Assembly: GCA_947258715.1 (NCBI GenBank)
Contig: CAMYJH010000012.1
Span: 124,001 to 188,000 of the forward strand
Direction of reading: 5' to 3'
DNA: 64,000 nucleotides
From: an uncultured Gammaproteobacteria bacterium
GTDB taxonomy: Bacteria > Pseudomonadota > Gammaproteobacteria > HK1
The notes under the pieces are model-generated. The model worked only from the letters and a program-made list of their open reading frames with translations, did no database searches and had not been told where the DNA came from. Shown in pieces: positions 35,466 to 42,655 of the stretch. Positions within the stretch are counted from its first letter, which is position 1, and each line of letters begins with the position of its first letter. The position numbers and the translations under genes were made by a program.

Positions 35466-36662
35466 ATGTTTAAGCCAGGGGAAATGAAGACGCATGAGCC
35501 CGTGGCCGTTTTTGCCCTCGGGTTTCGTCCGTTCTTTCTCGGGGCCTCGGCGCTCGCTGTCGTCACCATGGGGCTTTGGTTGGGCGTGCACCGCTTCCAT
35601 CTGCCGATCAGCTTCACCAGATTGTCGCCCTCGCTTTGGCACGCCCATGAGCTGATATTTGGCTACGCTCTCGCCGTCATCGCCGGCTTCCTGCTCACGG
35701 CGGTGAAGAACTGGACCGGTATTCCGACCCCCATTGGGGGGAGACTGTGCGCGATTTTTTTGCTCTGGGCGGCAGCGCGCATCGCTTTTTTCTTTGGCGA
35801 CGCGCTCCTCGAAATTGCGGTCATCGCCGATCTTGTCTTCATCGCGGCGCTATGCGTCAGCGTTGGGATGCCTATATTTAGAACCAAGCAATGGCGTCAG
35901 CTGCCAATATTTTTTAAGCTGCTTTTGATCGGCGTGGGCAACATCCTTTTTTACGCCGGAGCGCTCGGCCTCCTGGACCAGGGGGTCCGCTGGGGGATCT
36001 ATTCCGGCCTCTATCTGGTCCTTGGGCTGATTCTGACCATGGGCCGGCGGGTGATCCCGGACTTCATTCAGCGCGGCGTTGGCTATCCGGTGGAACTCAA
36101 GAACCGCCGCTGGCTGGACCTATGCAGCATGGCGCTGTTCGTCATGTTTTTCATTCTCGATACGTTTACCCCCTTCAAATTGGTCGCCGGCTGGCTCGCT
36201 CTGGGGCTATTCGCGCTTCACTGCATTCGGGCGCTCGGCTGGCACAGCTACGGGATTTGGACCAAGCCACTGCTGTGGGGTCTTTACCTAGCGTATCTGT
36301 TTCTCGTCCTGGGCTTTGGACTTTACGCGTTGAGCACCTTAACGACCATCGGCGCCTATTTTCTTGCTATTCATACTTTTGCTGTAGGTGGCATTGGCCT
36401 GGTTACGATCAGCATGATGGGACGGGTCTCACTCGGCCACACGGGCCGGGACGTGCATTCTCCGCCGAAAATGCTGACTTGGGCGCTCTTCCTAACGGCC
36501 TTTGCTTCTTTCGTCCGCGTGTTGATCCCAATGGTCGATCAGCATCACTATCCGACTTGGATTATGTTGTCGGCAGTCCTGTGGATTCTCGGCTTCATGC
36601 TGTTCGCATACATCTATCTTCCGATCCTGACCCGCTCACGGGTGGACGGTTTACCCGGCTGA
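35466..36662 (+). CDS. nnrS: NnrS-family heme/copper membrane protein
   Basis: A polytopic inner-membrane protein of about 398 residues and some twelve helices. Family signatures are VFALGFRPFFLGASALAVV, LWHAHELIFGYALAVIAGFL, LTAVKNWTGIPTP and IHTFAVGGIGLVTISMMGRV; conserved His residues in these are the likely heme/copper ligands. NnrS genes are induced by NO through NnrR/FNR-type regulators and help relieve nitrosative stress. Start is uncertain: ATG 35466 was chosen, and ATG 35484 is possible. It sits at the edge of the stress-type region of the window. Confidence 0.88.
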   Translation: MFKPGEMKTHEPVAVFALGFRPFFLGASALAVVTMGLWLGVHRFHLPISFTRLSPSLWHAHELIFGYALAVIAGFLLTAVKNWTGIPTPIGGRLCAIFLLWAAARIAFFFGDALLEIAVIADLVFIAALCVSVGMPIFRTKQWRQLPIFFKLLLIGVGNILFYAGALGLLDQGVRWGIYSGLYLVLGLILTMGRRVIPDFIQRGVGYPVELKNRRWLDLCSMALFVMFFILDTFTPFKLVAGWLALGLFALHCIRALGWHSYGIWTKPLLWGLYLAYLFLVLGFGLYALSTLTTIGAYFLAIHTFAVGGIGLVTISMMGRVSLGHTGRDVHSPPKMLTWALFLTAFASFVRVLIPMVDQHHYPTWIMLSAVLWILGFMLFAYIYLPILTRSRVDGLPG

Positions 36663-36752
36663 GGCTTTTGGAAGGTAAGAGATAATGGCAGTCGAACGAA
36701 CGAATTAAATCTGGCCGACTGGCTGCATAAACCAATATTAGGAGAGAGTGCG

Positions 36753-37115
36753 ATGGCCTTGTCATGGTTGACGGTGGCAGCGAAAACGATTCCATGGGGC
36801 AGCATAGTCAGGCGGGCTCCGGACATCATCGACGCGGCGAGCAGCCTGCTGGCAAAGCGGGAAGCTAAACGGACCGCAGAAAACGCTGCTACCCAAGCGG
36901 AAACCCAGTTGATTGATATTCGCTCGCGTCTGAATGATTTAGAGAATCGTGATCAGGAGACCGCGAAGGTGGTAAATCAGATCGCTCAACAGACGCAAGA
37001 TATTTCCATTGGAATGCAGGTGCTGGCTGCAAAAGTTCGGCTGCTAACGGTTCTGTTCGGAGCGACCTTGATAATTTCTGCAATTGCGATCGCAACTGCA
37101 ATCTCCAGCCAATAG
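36753..37115 (+). CDS. Coiled-coil protein with C-terminal membrane anchor, unknown function
   Basis: A 120-residue protein. Residues about 35-85 form a predicted coiled coil (ETQLIDIRSRLNDLENRDQE, QQTQDI), and a single C-terminal transmembrane helix follows (LLTVLFGATLIISAIAIATA). It is a tail-anchored type protein with its N-terminal domain in the cytoplasm. GGAGAG precedes ATG 36753. I recognise no named family. It lies between nnrS and the CMD-family gene. Confidence 0.65.
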   Translation: MALSWLTVAAKTIPWGSIVRRAPDIIDAASSLLAKREAKRTAENAATQAETQLIDIRSRLNDLENRDQETAKVVNQIAQQTQDISIGMQVLAAKVRLLTVLFGATLIISAIAIATAISSQ

Positions 37116-37186
37116 TCCACCCAGACCGGTCGCGCCTCTACGCCGCGCCTGCTCTACGTACTTTCGACTCGGCGAGTACCGTCCTT

Positions 37187-37558
37187 TCAGGCGATCTGAT
37201 TCTGTTTGCTCCGATAGAGTTCGACACCCTTATGCACTTCCGAGATGTAGGTCATCGCGGGTCCACCGCCCATCAACATCGCTACCTTGCAGACATCATT
37301 GATTTCGGCGTCCGTCGCGCCAGCGTCTAGGCACTTCTGCACGTGGACCCCAACGCAATACTTGCACTGGACGGTGATGCTCATGCCGAGCGCTATCAGC
37401 TCTTTGGTTTTCGAGTCTAGGGCGGAGGGTTTCAGGCTGGCATCGACAAAGTTTGCCCACGCACGCCAAGTATCAGGAGACGCTTCGCGCATTCTGCGAA
37501 TGCCATGCTTCAGATCTTCCATGGTATCAGGCATGTCACCTTCGTAATGTACGCTCAT
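37187..37558 (-). CDS. Carboxymuconolactone decarboxylase-family (AhpD-like) protein
   Basis: A 123-residue CMD-family protein with a redox CxxC (VQCKYCVGVHVQKCLDAGAT), as in AhpD-like peroxidases/disulfide reductases, and a typical tail VAMLMGGGPAMTYISEVHKG. A thiol-based antioxidant role is more likely than carboxymuconolactone decarboxylation. It is convergent with the coiled-coil gene and close to other stress-type genes. Confidence 0.85.
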   Translation of the reverse strand: MSVHYEGDMPDTMEDLKHGIRRMREASPDTWRAWANFVDASLKPSALDSKTKELIALGMSITVQCKYCVGVHVQKCLDAGATDAEINDVCKVAMLMGGGPAMTYISEVHKGVELYRSKQNQIA

Positions 37559-37659
37559 TTCCGATTTCCAACTTAGTTGTTTATTGACTGACTTGACCGA
37601 CGGACCCCCTGCTTTCAGAACAGGGGCAAGCAGGGGATCCTGCCTGCTGATCCTTGTTT

Positions 37660-38271
37660 CTATCCGCGCATCATGTGATGGCCGTGATGATGGCCCATTC
37701 CTCGTGGACCCGGTCCGTAGTCTCCGTTCCCCGGCCCGTACGGGCCTTTTCGAAGCTGATCTCGCTGCTCATCCGTCAGGATCGCACGCTGGCGGTTGTG
37801 CGCATCGATCGTGGCCTCAATCATCCGCCGTCTGAGGTCGAATATTCTTCCATATACCGCGCCGATCTTTTTGGCATCCGGCATCTCATCTGCGTACAGC
37901 TCGAACAGTTCTTCCTGCCTATCGAGAATCTCGCCCTGCAAGGCCCAGTTTTGTTTGCGCAACTCCGACTGAATTCGGGCGATCTGCTTTCGCTGCTCGC
38001 GACTCATGTCGAGCCCGTACATTGGGCCACGCATCATCCTTGAGCCCATGCCGTAGCCGCCCATCATACCGTTGCCCATGCCGTAGCCACCCATCATCCC
38101 GCAGCCCGGGCAATACTCGTTCGTGCCGTTGGGCTCCATGCCATATCCCATTCCGTAGCCCGGATCCTGGTACTCGATATCGTCACCGTGGGCAAAGACA
38201 GCACTTGTCACAACGGCCGCGACAGCAAATACTGCGGCTAGCAACCCCGCGAAAAAATACTTGCTTCTCAT
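37660..38271 (-). CDS. Periplasmic Spy/ZraP-like protein with GYGM repeats and His-rich tail
   Basis: A 203-residue secreted protein: signal peptide (FFAGLLAAVFAVAAVVTSAV, cleavage near FAHG), a low-complexity Gly/Tyr/Met segment (about 38-85; repeats such as MGGYGMGNGMMGGYGMG with a CPGC pair), then a helical heavy-metal-sensor domain (about 85-170, LDMSREQRKQIARIQSELRK; LTDEQRDQLRK is the LTxxQ motif). The C-terminus is rich in Gly/Pro/His (MGHHHGHHMMRG). The Met/His/Cys content points to metal binding as well as chaperone activity. An FNR-type promoter precedes it. Confidence 0.8.
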   Translation of the reverse strand: MRSKYFFAGLLAAVFAVAAVVTSAVFAHGDDIEYQDPGYGMGYGMEPNGTNEYCPGCGMMGGYGMGNGMMGGYGMGSRMMRGPMYGLDMSREQRKQIARIQSELRKQNWALQGEILDRQEELFELYADEMPDAKKIGAVYGRIFDLRRRMIEATIDAHNRQRAILTDEQRDQLRKGPYGPGNGDYGPGPRGMGHHHGHHMMRG

Positions 38272-38318
38272 AGAAATCCTCCAGTCCGAATTCGACCTGG
38301 ATCTGTATCGTTGACTTC

Positions 38319-38359
38319 AATATAAGCTGGGTCCTGGGGGGGTCGTTGACCCAGATCAA
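38319..38359 (-). promoter_or_regulatory. FNR/ANR-dependent class II promoter of the Spy/ZraP-like gene
   Basis: An FNR-type box, TTGATCTGGGTCAA on the minus strand (38346-38359; TTGAC CCAG ATCAA on plus), matches the TTGAT-N4-ATCAA consensus at nine of ten fixed positions. A -10 hexamer TATATT (38324 to 38319) would place transcription start near 38312, which puts the box centre at about -41.5, the class II position. The leader to the start codon at 38271 is then about 40 bases. The same box might also affect the divergent gene at 38399. Confidence 0.6.
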
Positions 38360-38398
38360 CGAGCCATTAGACTCTGTCTGAACAAGGGAACAAGGCAG

Positions 38399-38827
38399 AT
38401 GGCGAAAAAATCGGTAACCAAGAAGTCGTCGAAGAAGAAGATCATCCCTGGGGCCAAGAAAAAGGCGCCGAAAGGTGGTCCTCGAAAAAAGCCGGTTACG
38501 CGAAAAAGGCGGGCGCCTTTGAGAAAAGGCGAAAAAGCGCCACTCGGTTACCTTCAGAGCACGGGCGGACTGCTGATCCCGGCGAAGGTGGGCGAGGAGG
38601 TGACTCCGGTGCCGCCTTCGAAAATTCGGTCCGGGCTCTCGAAGGCCCAGGACGAGATCAAAAAGCTTATGGAAGCGCTGAGCGAGCTCACCGAGGGCTA
38701 TGCCGTTTCGGAAATAGAGCTGGCGGCGAGTTTCAACGCGGACGGTAAGTTTCTCGGCATCGGCGTTGGAGGGGCCACCACAATCAAGGTGCGCTTTCGC
38801 CCGGATGAGAATGGCGGATCCAGTTAG
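38399..38827 (+). CDS. Lys-rich tail fused to Trypco1 (CU044_2847)-like domain
   Basis: A 142-residue protein. Residues 1-50 are a Lys/Arg/Pro-rich tail (KKSVTKKSSKKKIIPGAKKK and onward) like the tails of bacterial histone H1-like proteins. Residues about 72-136 form a compact domain with a helix (SGLSKAQDEIKKLMEALSEL) and the strand pattern SEIELAASFNADGKFLGIGV, then TTIKVRF. The latter looks like the Trypco1/CU044_2847 domain found next to trypsin-like and conflict-system genes in actinobacteria. The domain call is inference from pattern. No trypsin or NTPase gene is adjacent. Confidence 0.6.
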   Translation: MAKKSVTKKSSKKKIIPGAKKKAPKGGPRKKPVTRKRRAPLRKGEKAPLGYLQSTGGLLIPAKVGEEVTPVPPSKIRSGLSKAQDEIKKLMEALSELTEGYAVSEIELAASFNADGKFLGIGVGGATTIKVRFRPDENGGSS

Positions 38828-39052
38828 GGAAAGCTTCTACTGGATTCCCGTTGTCGTTTTGATGGAGATATGGCATCGCGATCATCACGATTTTCCGCGA
38901 TCTCTGAACCTCGCTTAATCGAGGAGAGGTTTCGAAGAGATGGCAACATGAGACATTATGCTGAAGTTTTGGAAGGGGTGATCTAAGCAAAAAGAAGGCT
39001 CTTGGGAGATAAACCGGCTGCGGAACCCATCAAATCTCCAGCTAAGATTTCA

Positions 39053-39553
39053 ATGCTCAGTGTCCATCGGCCTGGTCCCCAAAGGTTGACCATATCGCAG
39101 CGTCCAACCGGAGCCGTGGTGCGTCTGATTATCTGGCTTGGTGTCGTGGTCATCTTTTACCTGGTGGCGCTTCGTAGCGGGGTACCGAGCGGAGAACGCT
39201 GGCTGGTAGATGGACCTACGGCATTGCACGAATGGCTGCTGCTGCTTTTTCCACTTTTTCTACTTCCCTATTTACCCAGTCTGATTCGGGCACTGCGTGG
39301 ATTCGACGAGCTGACCTTCGACGGCAGATCGAGGATGCTTTCGGGGGAAGCGCGGCTGGCGGTCGCGTTCGCGGACGTTGAGGACCTTCAACTGCGAACG
39401 GTTCACGGAAGCTGCGAAGAGTATCGCCTCGACGCAGTTCTTAAAGACGGTCGAAGGATCGAACTATTCGAAACCGAGGCGTCGGCCGCGGTCGAGTCTC
39501 TGGCGGAGGAAGTCTCCGAGCTGTTGGGCGTTGCATTAACCCGGAAGGCTTGA
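39053..39553 (+). CDS. Membrane protein with C-terminal PH-like region
   Basis: About 166 residues from ATG 39053 (a TTG at 39002 with AAGAAGG upstream would add 17). Two transmembrane helices (VVRLIIWLGVVVIFYLVALR and LLLLFPLFLLPYLPSLI) are followed by a beta-rich soluble part with FDELTFDGRSRMLSGEARLA, VEDLQLRTVHGSCEEYRLDA, DGRRIELFETEA, resembling bacterial PH-like membrane proteins. Function unknown. The start is uncertain. Confidence 0.6.
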   Translation: MLSVHRPGPQRLTISQRPTGAVVRLIIWLGVVVIFYLVALRSGVPSGERWLVDGPTALHEWLLLLFPLFLLPYLPSLIRALRGFDELTFDGRSRMLSGEARLAVAFADVEDLQLRTVHGSCEEYRLDAVLKDGRRIELFETEASAAVESLAEEVSELLGVALTRKA

Positions 39554-39838
39554 AGCCGGTCCCCTTGGGTCGTAGGTCACTGTTTTCAGTTGTCCCGCGC
39601 AAAGATCGATCCGACGGCCAAGCCGTCGCATCAAACACTTGGATTGTTTTTTAACAATTTTTCAATATTTTCTCTAAGTGAATGATTTGATTTGGGATCG
39701 CGGATTTCGCCGGACCATTTCCTGCACATTTGAATGCCGCTGCATTTTAATGCCTATTTGATTTTTTCCTCGAATAGGGGAATCATTCCCGAACGCACGT
39801 GACGTGATGTTTAGCCGATGCGATAGGGAGACAGGCTC

Positions 39839-40768
39839 ATGAAAACCATAAAAATTTGGGTCGGCATCCTTCTGATGCCGCTAATTCTCGCCGGCTGCTC
39901 CGGCCTTCCGTACAGCAAGCCCGTGTGCGCCGTGGCGGGCGCTCTGGTAGGCGGTGCAGCGGCAGGACTTGCCGCCGACGACGACGAAGCCGAGTGGGCC
40001 CTAGGGGGCGCGGCCGCCGGCGCGGTCATCGGCTACCTCGCTTGTGGAGAGAAGATGCCGGCTGACTCCGATGGCGACGGCGTCATCGACAGCAAAGATA
40101 GTTGTCCGGGAACGCCTGCCGGCATGGCCGTGGATTCGACAGGTTGCCCCATCGATAAAGATAGCGACGGCGACGGCGTGCCGGACAGCCTTGATCGTTG
40201 TCCCAACACTGCCCGCGGCACTCCGGTAGATGCTTCCGGCTGCCCTCTGGACAGTGATGGCGACGGCGTCATCGACAGTCTCGATCGCTGCCCGGGAACG
40301 CCAAAAGGCGTTCGGGTGGATGGCCGCGGATGTCCGCGGGACTCCGATGGCGACGGCGTTGCCGACAACAGGGATCAGTGTCCGGATACCCCACGGGGAG
40401 AAAAGGTCAACGATGTCGGCTGCCACGTCGTGTTCCGTCTGGAAGGCGTGAACTTTGCGACTAACAGTGCTCAACTTACCGGCGAAGCGATGAGCCGGCT
40501 CGAGCGCGCGGTGGAGCTGCTGAGTGCGAATCCGAGCATGACGGTTCGGGTAGAAGGCCATACCGATAGCCGGGGCGCGGCCTCGTACAACCAGCAGCTT
40601 TCGCAGAAGCGTGCCGAGTCGGTTGTCAATCACCTGGTCGGCCGAGGTATCAGCCGCAATCGCATGCAGCCGCTAGGCCGGGGAGAAGATTCCCCGATTG
40701 CGAGCAACGAGACGTCCCAGGGTCGGGCACAGAATCGTCGCGTGGAGTTCGTGCTTACCGGTCAGTAA
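39839..40768 (+). CDS. OmpA-family lipoprotein with thrombospondin type-3 repeats
   Basis: A 309-residue outer-membrane lipoprotein. The lipobox is LMPLILAGCSG (Cys20), followed by a glycine-zipper-like hydrophobic stretch (VAGALVGGAAAGLAAD). About four calcium-binding TSP3 repeats (DSDGDGV-x-DxxDxCPxT) occupy roughly residues 72-195. The C-terminal OmpA domain (about 200-309) carries the peptidoglycan-binding motif VEGHTDSRGAASYNQQLSQK, RAESVVNHL and GQGRAQNRRVEF-type end. It ties the outer membrane to peptidoglycan. GGGAG precedes the ATG; an AT-rich region lies upstream. Confidence 0.93.
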   Translation: MKTIKIWVGILLMPLILAGCSGLPYSKPVCAVAGALVGGAAAGLAADDDEAEWALGGAAAGAVIGYLACGEKMPADSDGDGVIDSKDSCPGTPAGMAVDSTGCPIDKDSDGDGVPDSLDRCPNTARGTPVDASGCPLDSDGDGVIDSLDRCPGTPKGVRVDGRGCPRDSDGDGVADNRDQCPDTPRGEKVNDVGCHVVFRLEGVNFATNSAQLTGEAMSRLERAVELLSANPSMTVRVEGHTDSRGAASYNQQLSQKRAESVVNHLVGRGISRNRMQPLGRGEDSPIASNETSQGRAQNRRVEFVLTGQ

Positions 40769-40784
40769 GTTTTTGATCCTGAAC

Positions 40785-40830
40785 AAGGGGTCGGCGCCAT
40801 CGGACCCGTTCCGTGGTTCCGGCCCCTTTA
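40785..40830 (+). terminator. Terminator-like hairpin after the OmpA gene
   Basis: AAGGGGTCGG (40785-40794) pairs with CCGGCCCCTT (40819-40828), a 10-bp stem with one G-U pair, around a 24-base loop, followed by TTATTT-rich sequence. It lies 17 bp after the OmpA stop. Confidence 0.6.
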
Positions 40831-40869
40831 TTTCTCATCTGGGGAAGCTGTAACTGGCGCAAAAGAGAA

Positions 40870-40908
40870 GGGCCGAAGCCCCTAGACTAGGTCCAAGGAC
40901 TCCGGCCC
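40870..40908 (-). terminator. Terminator-like hairpin for the small gene at 40924
   Basis: On the minus strand GGGCCGGAG pairs with CTTCGGCCC (one G-U pair), followed by a T-rich stretch (TTCTCTTTTG). It lies 15 bp downstream of the stop of the 67-residue gene. Confidence 0.6.
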
Positions 40909-40923
40909 CGTTTGTCTCGAATT

Positions 40924-41127
40924 TCACTCGTGGCGTTGCCAATAGGCGTAGCCTGCCGGGGTGAGCTCACCATCGGAAGAAACGAAGCCCCGTTCCATGG
41001 CGTCTCTCAACACGAGATGATCGCGCGGGTGGCTGAGGTAGAGCGAACGGTCACCGTAGTGCTGGCTCAGCAGTCGCACCAGGGCGCGCTCGGACGCATC
41101 CAGTTTGATGTTCGTGATCGTCGCCAT
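40924..41127 (-). CDS. Small protein of unknown function
   Basis: A 67-residue protein (MATITNIKLDASERALVRLL; GFVSSDGELTPAGYAYWQRH). The segment LTPAGYAYW resembles the end of winged-helix domains (LTPxG), so a small DNA-binding fold is possible. A GAAAGAGAG stretch precedes the ATG and a terminator-like hairpin follows the stop, which supports it as a gene. The wHTH idea is inference. Confidence 0.5.
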   Translation of the reverse strand: MATITNIKLDASERALVRLLSQHYGDRSLYLSHPRDHLVLRDAMERGFVSSDGELTPAGYAYWQRHE

Positions 41128-41941
41128 CTCTCTTTCCAGTGGGGCCGTTGCCCGAAAGCCTTTGCTGGAATAGCTACAAGCAACCCATGTGCCAGAAGAA
41201 ATTGCCGACGCGGATCTGTAGAGCGATTTGTGAACCAGTAGTCAAAGAAAGCCTGCTTTGATGGTCGCGGCAAGTTTGGGACCAATTCCCGGCTGGAGAA
41301 ATAAAATCAATTATTTCAGCGTCTTATGCTTCATCTCACAGGCGGGCAGAGTAAGATTCCTGTCCATGTTAAAAAACCCAAGGTGCTGTCATTGTCGGAT
41401 CGAATATGCGGATTCGGTGCCTGTTGCGCGAGATTGCGCATAATTTGCTGAAAAACCGCAGGCCCCCGCGGGGTAAAATTTGGGACTGGATCACAGTTTG
41501 GCGTCATCCGTGTCGCCATGCGGCAAACCGGGTGCGGTGTTAGTGCCCTAGAAAGCGAGCTGGATTATCAGCCTTCGACTGCAGTCGCCGCCCCGTGAAC
41601 AGACCGAAGGACCAGGAGCGCTGGAGAAAAGGCTGAAGAAGCTTCTCGCGATTGTTTTCGTCATTGCCGGAATGGTGATGCTTTGGCAGGGGACCAGGAT
41701 CATCTAGCTGGGGCTCGTCTCTCCGATCATCGGCCTGCTGGTTCTGGTGAGGCCGGATGGTAACGGCCAGACTGACCCTGCGGCACTGTCCGAATATGAA
41801 AACCTCAGCCACGCTCACCCGTCGCGAAACACGACACGCAGCGATTTCTTGTGCTCCGAGCGAAGGCGGGGGCGCGGGTGATGGCGGCGCCGTCTGACGC
41901 ACGCAGGGCGGCGCATGCCACATAGCAATCAGGGGACGCGC
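41128..41941. other. Intergenic region with possible decayed membrane ORF
   Basis: About 810 bp with no convincing gene. On the plus strand near 41625-41760 a frame encodes two hydrophobic stretches (LLAIVFVIAGMVMLWQGTRI and LGLVSPIIGLLVLVRPDG) separated by an in-frame TAG at about 41707 and lacking a clear start, so it looks like a broken two-helix membrane protein gene. The opposite-strand 127-codon frame (41540-41923) has no family-like content. Confidence 0.4.
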
Positions 41942-42334
41942 ATGAGCACCAAGCGAAGAATAACCCTCGAGCTACTCGAGGCTATCCAGGACGCCTTCAA
42001 CCGGCACGACGTGGAAGGGATCCTTGCCTACTTCGCCGAGGATTGTGAATGGCTGATGGCGAGAGGTCCGGACCCGTGGGAGGCCAGGCGCATAAAGGGC
42101 AAGGCCGACATCGGCGCGGTCCTCGCCGCGCGTTATGCCGTGATCCCGGACATGCGCTGGGTAGATATGCAGCACTTCATCTCTGAGGACGAAACCCGCG
42201 CCTGCTCCGAGTGGACGGTCAAGGGCACGCCGAAGGATGGACCGCCCATCGACTGGATGGGCTGCGATATTTGGACGTTCAAGGACGGCATGGTGACGAA
42301 GAAGGACACCTACTGGAAATTCATCGAAACCTGA
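41942..42334 (+). CDS. SnoaL/NTF2-like protein
   Basis: A 130-residue cone-fold protein. Typical NTF2/SnoaL features are AIQDAFNRHDVEGILAYFAE, DCEWLMARGPDPWEARRIKG, VKGTPKDGPPIDWMGCDIW and a C-terminal DGMVTKKDTYWKF. Members are small isomerases/hydrolases or ligand-binding proteins. ATG 41942 follows GGGGAC closely; the frame is open to 41915. The pocket residue assignment cannot be made from sequence alone. Confidence 0.8.
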   Translation: MSTKRRITLELLEAIQDAFNRHDVEGILAYFAEDCEWLMARGPDPWEARRIKGKADIGAVLAARYAVIPDMRWVDMQHFISEDETRACSEWTVKGTPKDGPPIDWMGCDIWTFKDGMVTKKDTYWKFIET

Positions 42335-42602
42335 CCGCGGGCAAGCCTGGAGAAGAACAAATCATGTGCCAGGAGGCAGCGTCCACTACTGCTACCGGCG
42401 CTTGGTAACCGTTCGAATATTGCATTGATTTCGCTGAAGCTTACGGCATCTTCCGAACTCGACCTGCCCCAGACAGGAGCAAGACTTCTGTCGGCATCCC
42501 CCGGCCAGGGGCCCGATGGTGTAACTCTCTCGATGCCGGCCCGCGAGCGCACTTTTAGCTCTACTGATGGATCATAAGACGCCACCTTACTCAGGGAATG
42601 CA
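42335..42602. other. Intergenic region, no gene seen
   Basis: About 270 bp between the NTF2-like gene and the FNR-type promoter of the LonB-like gene. I see no family-like frame on either strand and no clear hairpin terminator. Confidence 0.35.
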
Positions 42603-42645
42603 TTGATCATGATCATTATCCTCCACGCCCGTAAGAGCCGATAAT
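42603..42645 (+). promoter_or_regulatory. FNR/ANR-dependent class II promoter of the LonB-like protease gene
   Basis: An FNR-type box TTGATCATGATCAT (42603-42616) matches TTGAT-N4-ATCAA with one change. A -10 hexamer GATAAT (42640-42645) would set the transcription start near 42652, so the box centre (42609.5) is at about -41.5/-42.5, the class II position. The leader to ATG 42656 would be very short, so ATG 42668 could be the real start. The architecture is the same as at 38319-38359. Confidence 0.6.
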
Positions 42646-42655
42646 TGGGTCGAAC

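Noticed and set aside
41540-41923. A 127-codon minus-strand frame in the large gap
   Set aside because: No family-like content, unusual composition, no ribosome-binding site; probably a chance open frame.
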